A program made the translations under genes and the position numbers. DNA of 64,000 nucleotides from Candidatus Heimdallarchaeota archaeon LC_3. Its GTDB lineage: Archaea; Asgardarchaeota; Heimdallarchaeia; Hodarchaeales; LC-3. Positions 35,501 to 44,397 of the stretch are shown here, piece by piece. The notes below the pieces were generated by a model that worked only from the letters and a program-made list of their open reading frames with translations, had not been told where the DNA came from and ran no database searches. The DNA is taken from the NCBI GenBank assembly GCA_001940645.1, contig MDVS01000015.1, positions 1 through 64,000 on the forward strand, written 5' to 3'. Numbering within the stretch: position 1 is the stretch's first letter; each line of letters begins with the position of its first letter.

Positions 35501-38467
35501 ATGATTGTAATATCAATTATTGATAATTTACGGAGTGGATTAGACCATATACGTTTTAATAGAAGACAAATTTTTATATCTGCTATCGGATTGTTGATTG
35601 CTCTCTCAATAATTTCTTCTGCATCAATATTTGTGGATTCTCAACGATCAGTATTAATTGAAGAAATTTTAGATATGGGCTATAATCAAAATCACTGGAG
35701 ATTAACGTATTCAAGAGATGGGTTTGGAGATACTGAGAATTTATTACCAGAAATAATAAATAATACTTTAAAAGAATATGATTTTAGTGATAAGATAGAA
35801 AAAATAACAGAATTTTCCAGAATAGGCCTTTCCATGGTTTTAACTGAAAACAGTTCTTTAGAAAGAGGTTATGATGATTGGTTTAGATTAAACTCAGTTT
35901 ATGAGATGAATCAAATAAATTTATCTTATTTTGAACCTTATGCTGAAAAAACATTAAAAAATATTGATTATAGTAATGAGGAACCCTATAATATTGTATT
36001 TGATTTATACTATGAGGATGAAAGATATTATGAAGAGATAGAAACCATTGCGATAGAAAATGTTACAATAAATAAAACATATGAACTAATACAAAGACAT
36101 CCTATAGTTAAAATTAATAATAATTTAAAAATATCCAACATCATCAATATGTCGAATATCGAATTTTTTGAATTAACGCGAAAAACTCCAGAATTACAAG
36201 ATCTTTGGGGATTTCGAGGGAATTCTCTAATTGTTAAGAACTATTCTCATGTTTTCCAGGAAAAAATTTGTGGTGAATTTACAGATATTTTCTTAGGGGA
36301 AGATCCCGAAACCGGCCCAGAAGTTATAACTTATTATAATTTTTCAGCGATTTATGAATGTGAATTGAATGTTCACTCAGAATTTCGACTTAACATTAGA
36401 TTTGACATCAATAAATTTGATTTATTTGACGTAAGCTCAACGATAAAACGATTTGAAGCGCATGATATCGCTTTATATAATGAATTATTGGACCTAGGTT
36501 ATATTAATCACCAAGGTGGATTTAGTGATATTTATATTGATAACAATTTACGTTGGACTCTAGAAGGTATTCAATCAATAAGTACAATTTTATTTACTGC
36601 TATTATGCTTTTCACTTTTCCAATAATAATTATAGCTATTTTTCTAGCATATTATTCTTTCGGATTAATTCAACGAAACACTCTCCAGGGATTAAATATT
36701 TATTTGACAAGAGGAATAACGCGACAGCAATACTTCTCTTTTTTAATTTTTGAAATGGTTTTTGCATTGATTTTAGCCATTTTCGGTGCGATTCTTCTAT
36801 CAATACCGATTACTTCTCTATCATTAAAAACAAGTGATTTCTTTGAATTTGAAAGATTATTATCACCGGTTATTCTTTTGTTCCATTTAATTAATCTGTT
36901 AATTCAGTTTGGAATTATCTTAGCTTTATTTACAAATATAATTCGTGTTATTAAGTTATCAAGATTGGATATCAATCAGGTTGAACAAATTATTGTGGAA
37001 GAACGAGAAGCACCCTTTTGGCGAAGAAAATTCTTAGATATCATTTTGTTAGGATTTGGCTTACTATTTTATCTTCTAACTGTATATGCAGCAGATTTTG
37101 AGATATTTTTACCTCCTGAATTTTATTTAATATTTTCTTTACCCTCTCCATTGTTAATTATTGTAGGATCAGTTATGTTAACCTCTAGATTATTCTCTTT
37201 AATTACTGGTATAATTGGTACATTCTTATGGGAAAAACAGGGATCCTTAATAGCATTTAGCCTAAAAAACTCTGCAAAACATCGTCATGCCGTTACAAGG
37301 GCTTTGATTCTGGTATCTTTGACATTAGCTTTCTCGCTTTCTTTCTTAATTTTTCCTTTCTCATTTATTTCTTATGGTGAAACAACAATTCATTATAATA
37401 TCGGTTCTGATATATCTATCACGTTTTATAATGAGGAAATAAATTATACTCATTATGATTATATTTTAGCAAACTTCAGTAATCAAATAGAAGGATATTC
37501 TCCAATAATCAAAGGAGAATTAGAAAACCAGAATATAATGGTAATAAATACAAGTACATTTCTCGAAGCGGCATGGATGAGAGATGATTTCGTTCCAAAT
37601 ATGGAAAAGAGTATTAAGTCTTTAAGTGAAGAAAATAGGACCGTATTAATGTATCATGAAAATCTTGGAGTAACTGGTAGAGATGTTGGACAAAAATTTG
37701 TCTGGAGAGCTCCGTGGTACGATGATTATATTGAGGAATTTAGAAATCAAACAAATCATGAATTGAAAGTTACAGGAGAATTTAATTATTGGCCAAGATT
37801 AATTAACTGGCGTCCTTGGGAACCGCAAAGAGAATTATTTGGAGTAATTAGCTTCGAAACATTTAATAATATGTCAGAACAATTAGGAAATGAATCAGAA
37901 TATGCTTTTCATTTTTATGAATCAGTGTTATACGTACAACCTAAAGAAAGTATGAATCAAACTTTATTTGTTGAGACATTAGAAGAACTTGATGGAATAG
38001 CTAGTATACAATCTTATAAAAGAGATATTGATTTTTTCAAAGGTAATTCTTTATATCTTGTAGTTATCGGACAAATAAATAGCAACATTCTTTATTGTAT
38101 CCTCATTATCTTTATTATTCTTGCTATGTTTGGATTTAAGCAATTAATTGAGAGAAGTAAGGAAATAGCAACAGAAATAGCTATGGGTATGACATTAAGG
38201 CAAACTTTTTCAGTATTTTTAACAGAAACGATGTGGTTAATATTATTTTCAATTTCAATAGGAGTGGTATTTGGGATAGTATTTTCATCATTATTTCTAG
38301 TTGGTTTAACCCAAGGTCCAACATTTCCCCCGTTTCAAATGGTATTTCCATGGCACCTAATATCAATTATAATTGGAATCCTTCTAAGTTTAGGGTTAGC
38401 GTTAAGTTTTATTCCTGCTTATTTAAGCTCTAGATTAGAAGTAAGCAAATTACTCAAGGTAGAATAA
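35501..38467 (+). CDS. FtsX-like ABC transporter permease (second of pair)
   Basis: 988 aa, paralogous to the previous gene and only six bases downstream. The motifs AYYSFGLIQR, REAPFWRRKFLDI and the ending PAYLSSRLEVSKLLKVE correspond position by position to the first copy (AYFSFGLIRK, RENPFWRRKYLDI, TKLLRVE). It has one N-terminal helix, a central four-helix group and three C-terminal helices with two large extracellular domains rich in Asn, Tyr and Glu. The pair probably forms a heterodimeric membrane part served by the two ATPases that follow. Confidence 0.87.
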   Translation: MIVISIIDNLRSGLDHIRFNRRQIFISAIGLLIALSIISSASIFVDSQRSVLIEEILDMGYNQNHWRLTYSRDGFGDTENLLPEIINNTLKEYDFSDKIEKITEFSRIGLSMVLTENSSLERGYDDWFRLNSVYEMNQINLSYFEPYAEKTLKNIDYSNEEPYNIVFDLYYEDERYYEEIETIAIENVTINKTYELIQRHPIVKINNNLKISNIINMSNIEFFELTRKTPELQDLWGFRGNSLIVKNYSHVFQEKICGEFTDIFLGEDPETGPEVITYYNFSAIYECELNVHSEFRLNIRFDINKFDLFDVSSTIKRFEAHDIALYNELLDLGYINHQGGFSDIYIDNNLRWTLEGIQSISTILFTAIMLFTFPIIIIAIFLAYYSFGLIQRNTLQGLNIYLTRGITRQQYFSFLIFEMVFALILAIFGAILLSIPITSLSLKTSDFFEFERLLSPVILLFHLINLLIQFGIILALFTNIIRVIKLSRLDINQVEQIIVEEREAPFWRRKFLDIILLGFGLLFYLLTVYAADFEIFLPPEFYLIFSLPSPLLIIVGSVMLTSRLFSLITGIIGTFLWEKQGSLIAFSLKNSAKHRHAVTRALILVSLTLAFSLSFLIFPFSFISYGETTIHYNIGSDISITFYNEEINYTHYDYILANFSNQIEGYSPIIKGELENQNIMVINTSTFLEAAWMRDDFVPNMEKSIKSLSEENRTVLMYHENLGVTGRDVGQKFVWRAPWYDDYIEEFRNQTNHELKVTGEFNYWPRLINWRPWEPQRELFGVISFETFNNMSEQLGNESEYAFHFYESVLYVQPKESMNQTLFVETLEELDGIASIQSYKRDIDFFKGNSLYLVVIGQINSNILYCILIIFIILAMFGFKQLIERSKEIATEIAMGMTLRQTFSVFLTETMWLILFSISIGVVFGIVFSSLFLVGLTQGPTFPPFQMVFPWHLISIIIGILLSLGLALSFIPAYLSSRLEVSKLLKVE

Positions 38468-38470
38468 CTT

Positions 38471-39376
38471 ATGGTGATGTCAAAATCATATATTGAATTG
38501 AAAGATGTTATTAAATTATACGAAACTGATATTAAAACAATAAAAGTAGCTGCACTAAGAGGTTTAGAACTTTCTTTAAACCAAGGAGACTTAGTAGCAG
38601 TTATTGGACCATCGGGAAGTGGTAAAACTACTTTAATAAAAATGCTTGGGGGAATCGAGGTACCGTCATCTGGAGAGGTTAGAGTTGATAACCAAATCAT
38701 TAATTCACTCAAAAGGAGACAATTAGTCAAATATAGGAGATATGACGTAGGATTTATGTGGCAATTACCGGAAAAAAATCTATTACCACGATTATCTTCA
38801 TTAAAAAACGTAATGATGCCAATGCAAATAGCACACGTAGGTAGTCGTCAAGAAAGAATTAAAAGAGCAAACGAATTACTTGATGCTGTCGGATTAAGTT
38901 CTCGTAAAAATCAGTCAGCAAACAAATTATCAGGGGGAGAAGCACAACGAGTTGCATTAGCGGTTTCATTATCAAATAAACCAAAACTTGTGCTTGCTGA
39001 TGAACCTACTGGTGAATTGGATTCATTAAATGCAGCAAAAATAATTGAATATATTAAAGAACTGAACAAGGAATTAGGACAAACTTTTATTGTAGTAACC
39101 CATGATAACAGATTTGCGTCGATGACTGATTTAACTTATAAAATTCGTGATGGAACAATATATGGAATTCATCGAAAATTCCTTAATGGTAAAAAAACTA
39201 CTAGTATTTATGATCGTGAACATTTAGGAACATTGGATAGCTTTGGTACTTTACGTTTACCAGATGATTTAATAACAAAGGCTAATCTTAAATTATATGT
39301 CAGATTTGAATTTAATAAAGATAAGAAATGTATTGAAATTCATCCTGTGAGTGACAAAATTGAAGAAGGAAGTTAA
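38471..39376 (+). CDS. ABC transporter ATPase with AbrB-like C-terminal extension
   Basis: 301 aa. Walker A GPSGSGKTT (about 46), signature LSGGEAQR (about 155), Walker B LVLADEPTGEL (about 178) and the H-loop VVTHD are intact, of the MacB/LolD class that partners FtsX-like permeases. After residue 235 there is an extra domain: LDSFGTLRLPDDLITKANL then a strand run ending EIHPV, the swapped-hairpin signature of AbrB/SpoVT domains. Similar fusions occur in ABC ATPases of some bacteria, notably Chloroflexi, as far as I recall. The role may be dimerisation or regulation of the ATPase. It starts four bases after the second permease and precedes a second ATPase. Confidence 0.88.
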   Translation: MVMSKSYIELKDVIKLYETDIKTIKVAALRGLELSLNQGDLVAVIGPSGSGKTTLIKMLGGIEVPSSGEVRVDNQIINSLKRRQLVKYRRYDVGFMWQLPEKNLLPRLSSLKNVMMPMQIAHVGSRQERIKRANELLDAVGLSSRKNQSANKLSGGEAQRVALAVSLSNKPKLVLADEPTGELDSLNAAKIIEYIKELNKELGQTFIVVTHDNRFASMTDLTYKIRDGTIYGIHRKFLNGKKTTSIYDREHLGTLDSFGTLRLPDDLITKANLKLYVRFEFNKDKKCIEIHPVSDKIEEGS

Positions 39377-39390
39377 GGGTGATTAATGAA

Positions 39391-40134
39391 ATGTCAGAAC
39401 AAGATGTTGTAAATCTAATAGCCGTAAGCAAACGATATAAATCTGGAGATGAAATCATACATGCCGTTCACAACATTTCATTAGATATAAAAAAATCTGA
39501 GTTTGTTGTAATAATGGGCCCTTCAGGTTCGGGAAAGTCAACGCTTCTCAATGTTATTGCTGGATTAACTAATTTAACAGAAGGAAAAATACAGATTAAC
39601 GATAAATCACTACAAAATTTATCAGAAAATCAAAAAGCATATCTCAGACGAAAAGAGATGGGGATTATCTTTCAATTCTATAACCTCCATGAAGGATTAA
39701 CAGCAATTGAAAATATCGAATTACCAATGTTAATAGCTGGTGTCCCCTTAAAAGAACGAAGAAAAAGATCTATGGTATTATTAAAGGATGTAGATATGGA
39801 AAAACGCGCTTTTCATCGTCCTTATGAACTCAGTGGTGGAGAAAAACAAAGAATAGGAATTGCACGTGCATTAGCCAATAATCCGCCATTATTATTAGCT
39901 GATGAACCAACAGGTGATCTAGATTTTGAGAATGGTAAAAAAATTCTTGAATTACTAATAAAACTTAATCAGACTAAAGGAATTACTGTAATAATGGTCA
40001 CTCATGACTCAACCTTAATACAAAAAGGGTTCAGATTGATTCGACTTGACGATGGAAAAATAAATTTTGATGCAATAATAGATGACCCAGAATCTGTAAT
40101 TGATGATTTTACTCCATTAATTAGTGATAATTGA
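39391..40134 (+). CDS. ABC transporter ATPase (MacB/LolD class)
   Basis: About 247 aa, a single nucleotide-binding domain. Walker A GPSGSGKST (about 40), Q-loop FQFYN, signature LSGGEKQR (about 148), Walker B LLLADEPTGD (about 168) and VTHD are all present. GGGTGA at 39377-39382, eight bases ahead of the ATG at 39391, favours that start over the GTG at 39379, which lies inside the ribosome-binding site. It is the last gene of the operon with the two permeases and the AbrB-tailed ATPase; two permeases and two different ATPases would give a full heteromeric transporter. Confidence 0.88.
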   Translation: MSEQDVVNLIAVSKRYKSGDEIIHAVHNISLDIKKSEFVVIMGPSGSGKSTLLNVIAGLTNLTEGKIQINDKSLQNLSENQKAYLRRKEMGIIFQFYNLHEGLTAIENIELPMLIAGVPLKERRKRSMVLLKDVDMEKRAFHRPYELSGGEKQRIGIARALANNPPLLLADEPTGDLDFENGKKILELLIKLNQTKGITVIMVTHDSTLIQKGFRLIRLDDGKINFDAIIDDPESVIDDFTPLISDN

Positions 40135-40403
40135 GTTTTAATGAATAAATCTTTTTTTACAGATTATCTAAAAAGATATTTTTTAATAATTAGTTGTTTC
40201 AGAAAGAATTCAATTAATTAATTATCATTAATCTTACAATTAAGTCTTATAAATTCTTATAGCCTAATATTTTTGCAAAAGAAAAAAAAGGAATATTGAA
40301 ACAGATTCATAAACCAAAAACAATTCATATATTTCGACAAAAATTTTAAACATATAATAATTAAGAAATTATAACACCTTTTCCTTATAGTGGAGTTTCT
40401 AAT

Positions 40404-41459
40404 ATGTCTAATGTTGATAATTTACTAAATAATTTTGAAAACTGCTTGAATATCACAAAAGATCAAGAAACTTTAATTTCAAATAGAATTACGTCTGAAA
40501 TTCCTCCAAAAATTCATTCTTTTTCCTTAAAAGAAAATAATGAAACTAATGATATGATTGCTGTTGATGGCACTACCTTGTGGTTGTGGAAACATCCAAA
40601 ATATGAGCAATGGCTTATATTAAATCGCACAGTTGCGGTAAGATATAGTGTTGAAAAGGGACAAATAAAGGGTAATGATATTATAATCGAAGATACCCCT
40701 TTCCTTTTTTCAACAATTAGTGAGATCAATGGATCATTGAATATAGATTTCCATAAGGAATTACTTGCAATTTCTAGTGAATTTAACCATGATCATACCA
40801 CTATCGCTCAAGGCATAAGAGAATATCACGAATTATCTTTAGCTCTAAAAATGACCAAGGAATTTCCAAAAACTATCATAGCTTTAGATGGTAACCTTAA
40901 TACTTATAAATCTCATCATTTCGAGTCTGTGATGAATGAACTTCTAGTTACATCCCAAAAAAATGAAAATTCGTTGGTTGGTATAGTTAAATCTAATAAA
41001 ACACATCGTTTTTTATCACCTGAAACCGATGAAGTTTTTATTGAAAGAATAACTAGTAAACAACAGCAGTTATTATATACTGATTTACCTGAAGAATCCG
41101 ATCAGGAAAATCCCAGATATTATAAAATAGGAAATTCCTATCTAGCTCGTCTACATTCTAATGCATTAAAATGGTTTCGAATTGATGTCGGATATTCACC
41201 AAATGGGTTGAAAAGCATTTTTTCTGATTTAGCTAATTATTGCAGTTCACAAGAATTACTTGGGTACCCACTACCATTAATAGATGCACACCAAGGATGC
41301 ATATCTATTCATAAATTAAAAGAAGATTATTTTCAAATCATGATAAAAGTTGCAAAAAAAATCGGATTTTCTACTAACGATTTAATTTACGGATTTACAA
41401 ACTTTGAAGGGCGTCCAGAAGGAGATTTTCATGCAATTTTAGATAATTTTACTGTATAA
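40404..41459 (+). CDS. nurA: NurA 5'-3' nuclease
   Basis: 351 aa. The catalytic aspartates appear in AVDGTT (about 54) and ALDGNL (about 160), the RNase-H-like core of NurA, and a C-terminal LIDAHQGC gives the later ligand region. NurA works with the HerA hexamer and Mre11-Rad50 to resect DNA ends for homologous recombination in archaea. GTGGAG precedes the ATG. It opens the nurA-herA-mre11-rad50 operon, with 22 bases to herA. Confidence 0.9.
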   Translation: MSNVDNLLNNFENCLNITKDQETLISNRITSEIPPKIHSFSLKENNETNDMIAVDGTTLWLWKHPKYEQWLILNRTVAVRYSVEKGQIKGNDIIIEDTPFLFSTISEINGSLNIDFHKELLAISSEFNHDHTTIAQGIREYHELSLALKMTKEFPKTIIALDGNLNTYKSHHFESVMNELLVTSQKNENSLVGIVKSNKTHRFLSPETDEVFIERITSKQQQLLYTDLPEESDQENPRYYKIGNSYLARLHSNALKWFRIDVGYSPNGLKSIFSDLANYCSSQELLGYPLPLIDAHQGCISIHKLKEDYFQIMIKVAKKIGFSTNDLIYGFTNFEGRPEGDFHAILDNFTV

Positions 41460-41481
41460 TAAAATTAAAAGGATTTTCGAC

Positions 41482-43101
41482 ATGGTAAAAAATAACGGCA
41501 CATCTAACTCAATAGGTAATCAAGAAAACATAGGGGAAGTAATTAAAGCTTCAGTGAGTGAAGAAATATTAATTAAAATGCGTAATATTAGTGAAACTTT
41601 AAGAATTGGTTATCCAGTTGTTACAGAGGGAAGAACTTTTGATTTTTTCAGCATAATTAGTGATATTGAGACACCACTAGATAATACAGCACTTATGTTT
41701 GCAAATGCTGATGAGTACCGTAATGCATCTCCTTTATCCATGTTAAGAGACCGCGAAACTTTATCTAGAGGGAGAAAATTTTATTCAATTGCCAAACTAA
41801 ATTGTGTAAAAATGGTAAATAAATTCACACAAGAAATTTCAGAATATGAAACTGTTCCTGAACATTTTGCTCCTTCAAGGATGGCCACATTAGAAGATAT
41901 ACAATTAGTATATAAAGAAAGTCAGAATTCTCAATCCATTGGAACTTTAAGAGGCCTTTCTGAGTTTTCTATTCCTATTGATATCGAAAAACTTACGTCT
42001 GTACCTTTTGGAATATTTGGAAGAACAAATTCCGGTAAAACTTTTCTAAATAAAATTTTGATGGGTAACATCCTGAATACTAATGTCGCTCAAGTAATAA
42101 TTTTTGATACTCAATCTGAATATGGTTGGAGAAGCAGATCGGATCAATCACCAGGTTTAAAAGCTTTTTTTGATAGTAGAGTCAAATTATTTGCTTTGGA
42201 TCCTCAACAATGCCCTCAAGCCGACGAAGAATTAATAATTGATCCCAATTTCATTACTCCAGATGATTTAATTATAGCTTTTCAAGATTTAACAAGTTTT
42301 ATGATTGATGCTGTTTATAGCATTAATCGTCATAGAACAAATTTATCACTGATTCAAGCTATTTTCGAAACCACTGAAGATCATTATCCTGATGGTGATG
42401 AACATAAAATTCATTCTTCAACATTAGAAGGATTACAAAGACGAATAGATCGTTTAAATCGTTTCTCCTTTATTCGAGAAGCAAATGGTAAGGGATTATT
42501 AAATAGACTAGATAATTTAATCAAAGATAACTATTCAATAATTATTGATTTTGGTCGGTTCGGTACAGATCTTTCTAGTTATTTGATGGTCGCTAACCTA
42601 GTAATTAGAAGGCTTTATGATAGTTATAGCTCAGCCATTTCTCCTAACGAATATCCAAGACTAGTAGTCCTTCTAGAAGAAGCTCACAAGTTTTTAGAAC
42701 CGTCTATATCAAGATTTACAATTTTTGGTAAACTAGCTAGAGAGATGAGAAAGTTTGGTCTTGTTTTAGCAATGGTGGATCAAAGACCTTCAAGTATCGA
42801 TGATGAAATCCTTTCTCAATTAGCAAACCGCTTTATTTTGTCATTATCCGATCCGAAAGATATAACAGCAGCATTAACAGGTCCAGTTGATCCATCAAAA
42901 TGGAAATCAATAGTTGCAGCTATGCCTTTACGTCACACATTAATGTTTGGGGATGCAATATCAGTTCCTACCACCATAGAAGTTGAACATTATAGTTCAG
43001 AAAATATGAAAAAAAAATGGAATATTTCTGTAACGTTAGATGATTTCAAAGAAAAATTACAAAATATTTCAGCAGATAAGATGAAAAATTTATTTGAATA
43101 A
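41482..43101 (+). CDS. herA: HerA bipolar DNA translocase/helicase
   Basis: 539 aa, FtsK/HerA ATPase. An N-terminal HAS barrel (about 20-140) precedes the Walker A GRTNSGKT (about 178-185). Walker B is VVLLEEAHK (about 397), and an arginine-finger/sensor region DQRPSSID lies near 435. HerA hexamers pump DNA into NurA for end resection. The order with nurA upstream and mre11, rad50 downstream, each separated by about 20-40 bases, is the classical archaeal repair operon. Confidence 0.92.
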   Translation: MVKNNGTSNSIGNQENIGEVIKASVSEEILIKMRNISETLRIGYPVVTEGRTFDFFSIISDIETPLDNTALMFANADEYRNASPLSMLRDRETLSRGRKFYSIAKLNCVKMVNKFTQEISEYETVPEHFAPSRMATLEDIQLVYKESQNSQSIGTLRGLSEFSIPIDIEKLTSVPFGIFGRTNSGKTFLNKILMGNILNTNVAQVIIFDTQSEYGWRSRSDQSPGLKAFFDSRVKLFALDPQQCPQADEELIIDPNFITPDDLIIAFQDLTSFMIDAVYSINRHRTNLSLIQAIFETTEDHYPDGDEHKIHSSTLEGLQRRIDRLNRFSFIREANGKGLLNRLDNLIKDNYSIIIDFGRFGTDLSSYLMVANLVIRRLYDSYSSAISPNEYPRLVVLLEEAHKFLEPSISRFTIFGKLAREMRKFGLVLAMVDQRPSSIDDEILSQLANRFILSLSDPKDITAALTGPVDPSKWKSIVAAMPLRHTLMFGDAISVPTTIEVEHYSSENMKKKWNISVTLDDFKEKLQNISADKMKNLFE

Positions 43102-43109
43102 GAACTTCC

Positions 43110-43114
43110 GAGGG
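43110..43114 (+). promoter_or_regulatory. Ribosome-binding site for the TTG start of mre11
   Basis: GAGGG lies seven bases ahead of the TTG at 43122. It supports TTG as the start, which yields the canonical Mre11 N-terminus VKIVFISDNHIG. Confidence 0.6.
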
Positions 43115-43121
43115 AATAAAT

Positions 43122-44357
43122 TTGGTTAAAATAGTTTTTATTTCTGACAATCATATAGGATTACGCTTTGATTACCATATCAATGTTAATACTGGTATAA
43201 GCGAAAGATCCATGGATTTTATTAAAGCTGTTCAAAATTCTGTAGAATATAGTATAGCAAATGATGTAAAAATTTTTGTTATTGCCGGAGATTTTTATGA
43301 AAACGTATTAGTTGGCCCAACATACAGAGAACTCACTAGAAATCTGATATTTAAACCCTTAATTGAAAATAATATTCATTTAGTAGTTCTCGGGGGAAAT
43401 CATGATACACCTATGTCTTTCGAAAAGGGATCACCACTTGGAGAATTATCACTATTAAAAAATTCATTAGTTGCCCGTAAACCAGGTATACATAAAATCG
43501 AAATAGGTAATGAAGTAATAGGTTTCGTGTTATTACCGTATTTAGCACAACAACATTCAATACAATATATTGAAAAAATTATGAATAAAGAAATCCCTAG
43601 AAGTGATTGGTTAAATTTTGTTCAAGAATTCTTAGCAAATTTTGTTGAGAAATATCTTCAAGAATTAGATGATTGTAATACAAAGTTTTTAGTTGGTCAT
43701 TATTATTTTCGTGGTTCAAAAATTAGGAAAAGTAAATCACCTCAATATATTAAAGGGGAAATAGAAATGACTGAAAAAATATTGATGCCAGATTCTTTTG
43801 ATCTTTGTATTCTAGGTCACATACATTTACATCAACATTTTCACAATAGAAAAATAGTTATTCCTGGAGCAACTGAACGGGTTGATTTCGGAGAATTAGA
43901 TGATCCAAAAGGATTTATTGTTTACGACACAGAAATTAAAGATTGGGAATTTATCGAAAATAATCCACGACTAATGTTGAAATACATAGTCCATTTAAAT
44001 GTTGAAGATATAATATTAGCAAATCCCACTCAAATGTTATTAGATAAAATCACTGGAGATACAGAAAATGCATTAATACGAATTGAAGTAATTAGCTCTG
44101 AAACGGTAAAAAACAGACTTAATTATAGCAAAATTGAACAAAAACTAAAAAATGCATTTCATTACGAAATTTTCTGGAAATCCTCAGAAGATGATACTAA
44201 CAAACCAATATTGAGTAATTTTACTTTAGATCCTCAGTCTTTATTTAATGAATATGTCGAGGATACTCAATTTATCAAAAAACATCCTAACTATTCTGAG
44301 ATCAAAAATAAAGGTAGACAAATTATTAGCGATATTTTGAACAGAGGAGGAGAATAA
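43122..44357 (+). CDS. mre11: Mre11 nuclease
   Basis: 411 aa. The five calcineurin-like phosphoesterase motifs are present in order: SDNHIG (about 9), AGDFYE (about 50), GGNHDTP (about 90), VGHYY (about 190) and GHIHLHQ (about 232). These bind two manganese ions. A C-terminal capping/Rad50-binding region follows. Mre11-Rad50 processes double-strand breaks. The start is TTG with GAGGG upstream. It is co-transcribed with herA and rad50. Confidence 0.93.
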   Translation: MVKIVFISDNHIGLRFDYHINVNTGISERSMDFIKAVQNSVEYSIANDVKIFVIAGDFYENVLVGPTYRELTRNLIFKPLIENNIHLVVLGGNHDTPMSFEKGSPLGELSLLKNSLVARKPGIHKIEIGNEVIGFVLLPYLAQQHSIQYIEKIMNKEIPRSDWLNFVQEFLANFVEKYLQELDDCNTKFLVGHYYFRGSKIRKSKSPQYIKGEIEMTEKILMPDSFDLCILGHIHLHQHFHNRKIVIPGATERVDFGELDDPKGFIVYDTEIKDWEFIENNPRLMLKYIVHLNVEDIILANPTQMLLDKITGDTENALIRIEVISSETVKNRLNYSKIEQKLKNAFHYEIFWKSSEDDTNKPILSNFTLDPQSLFNEYVEDTQFIKKHPNYSEIKNKGRQIISDILNRGGE

Positions 44358-44397
44358 ATTAACAAATATAACTATTTCACAAACTGGCATAGAATTA

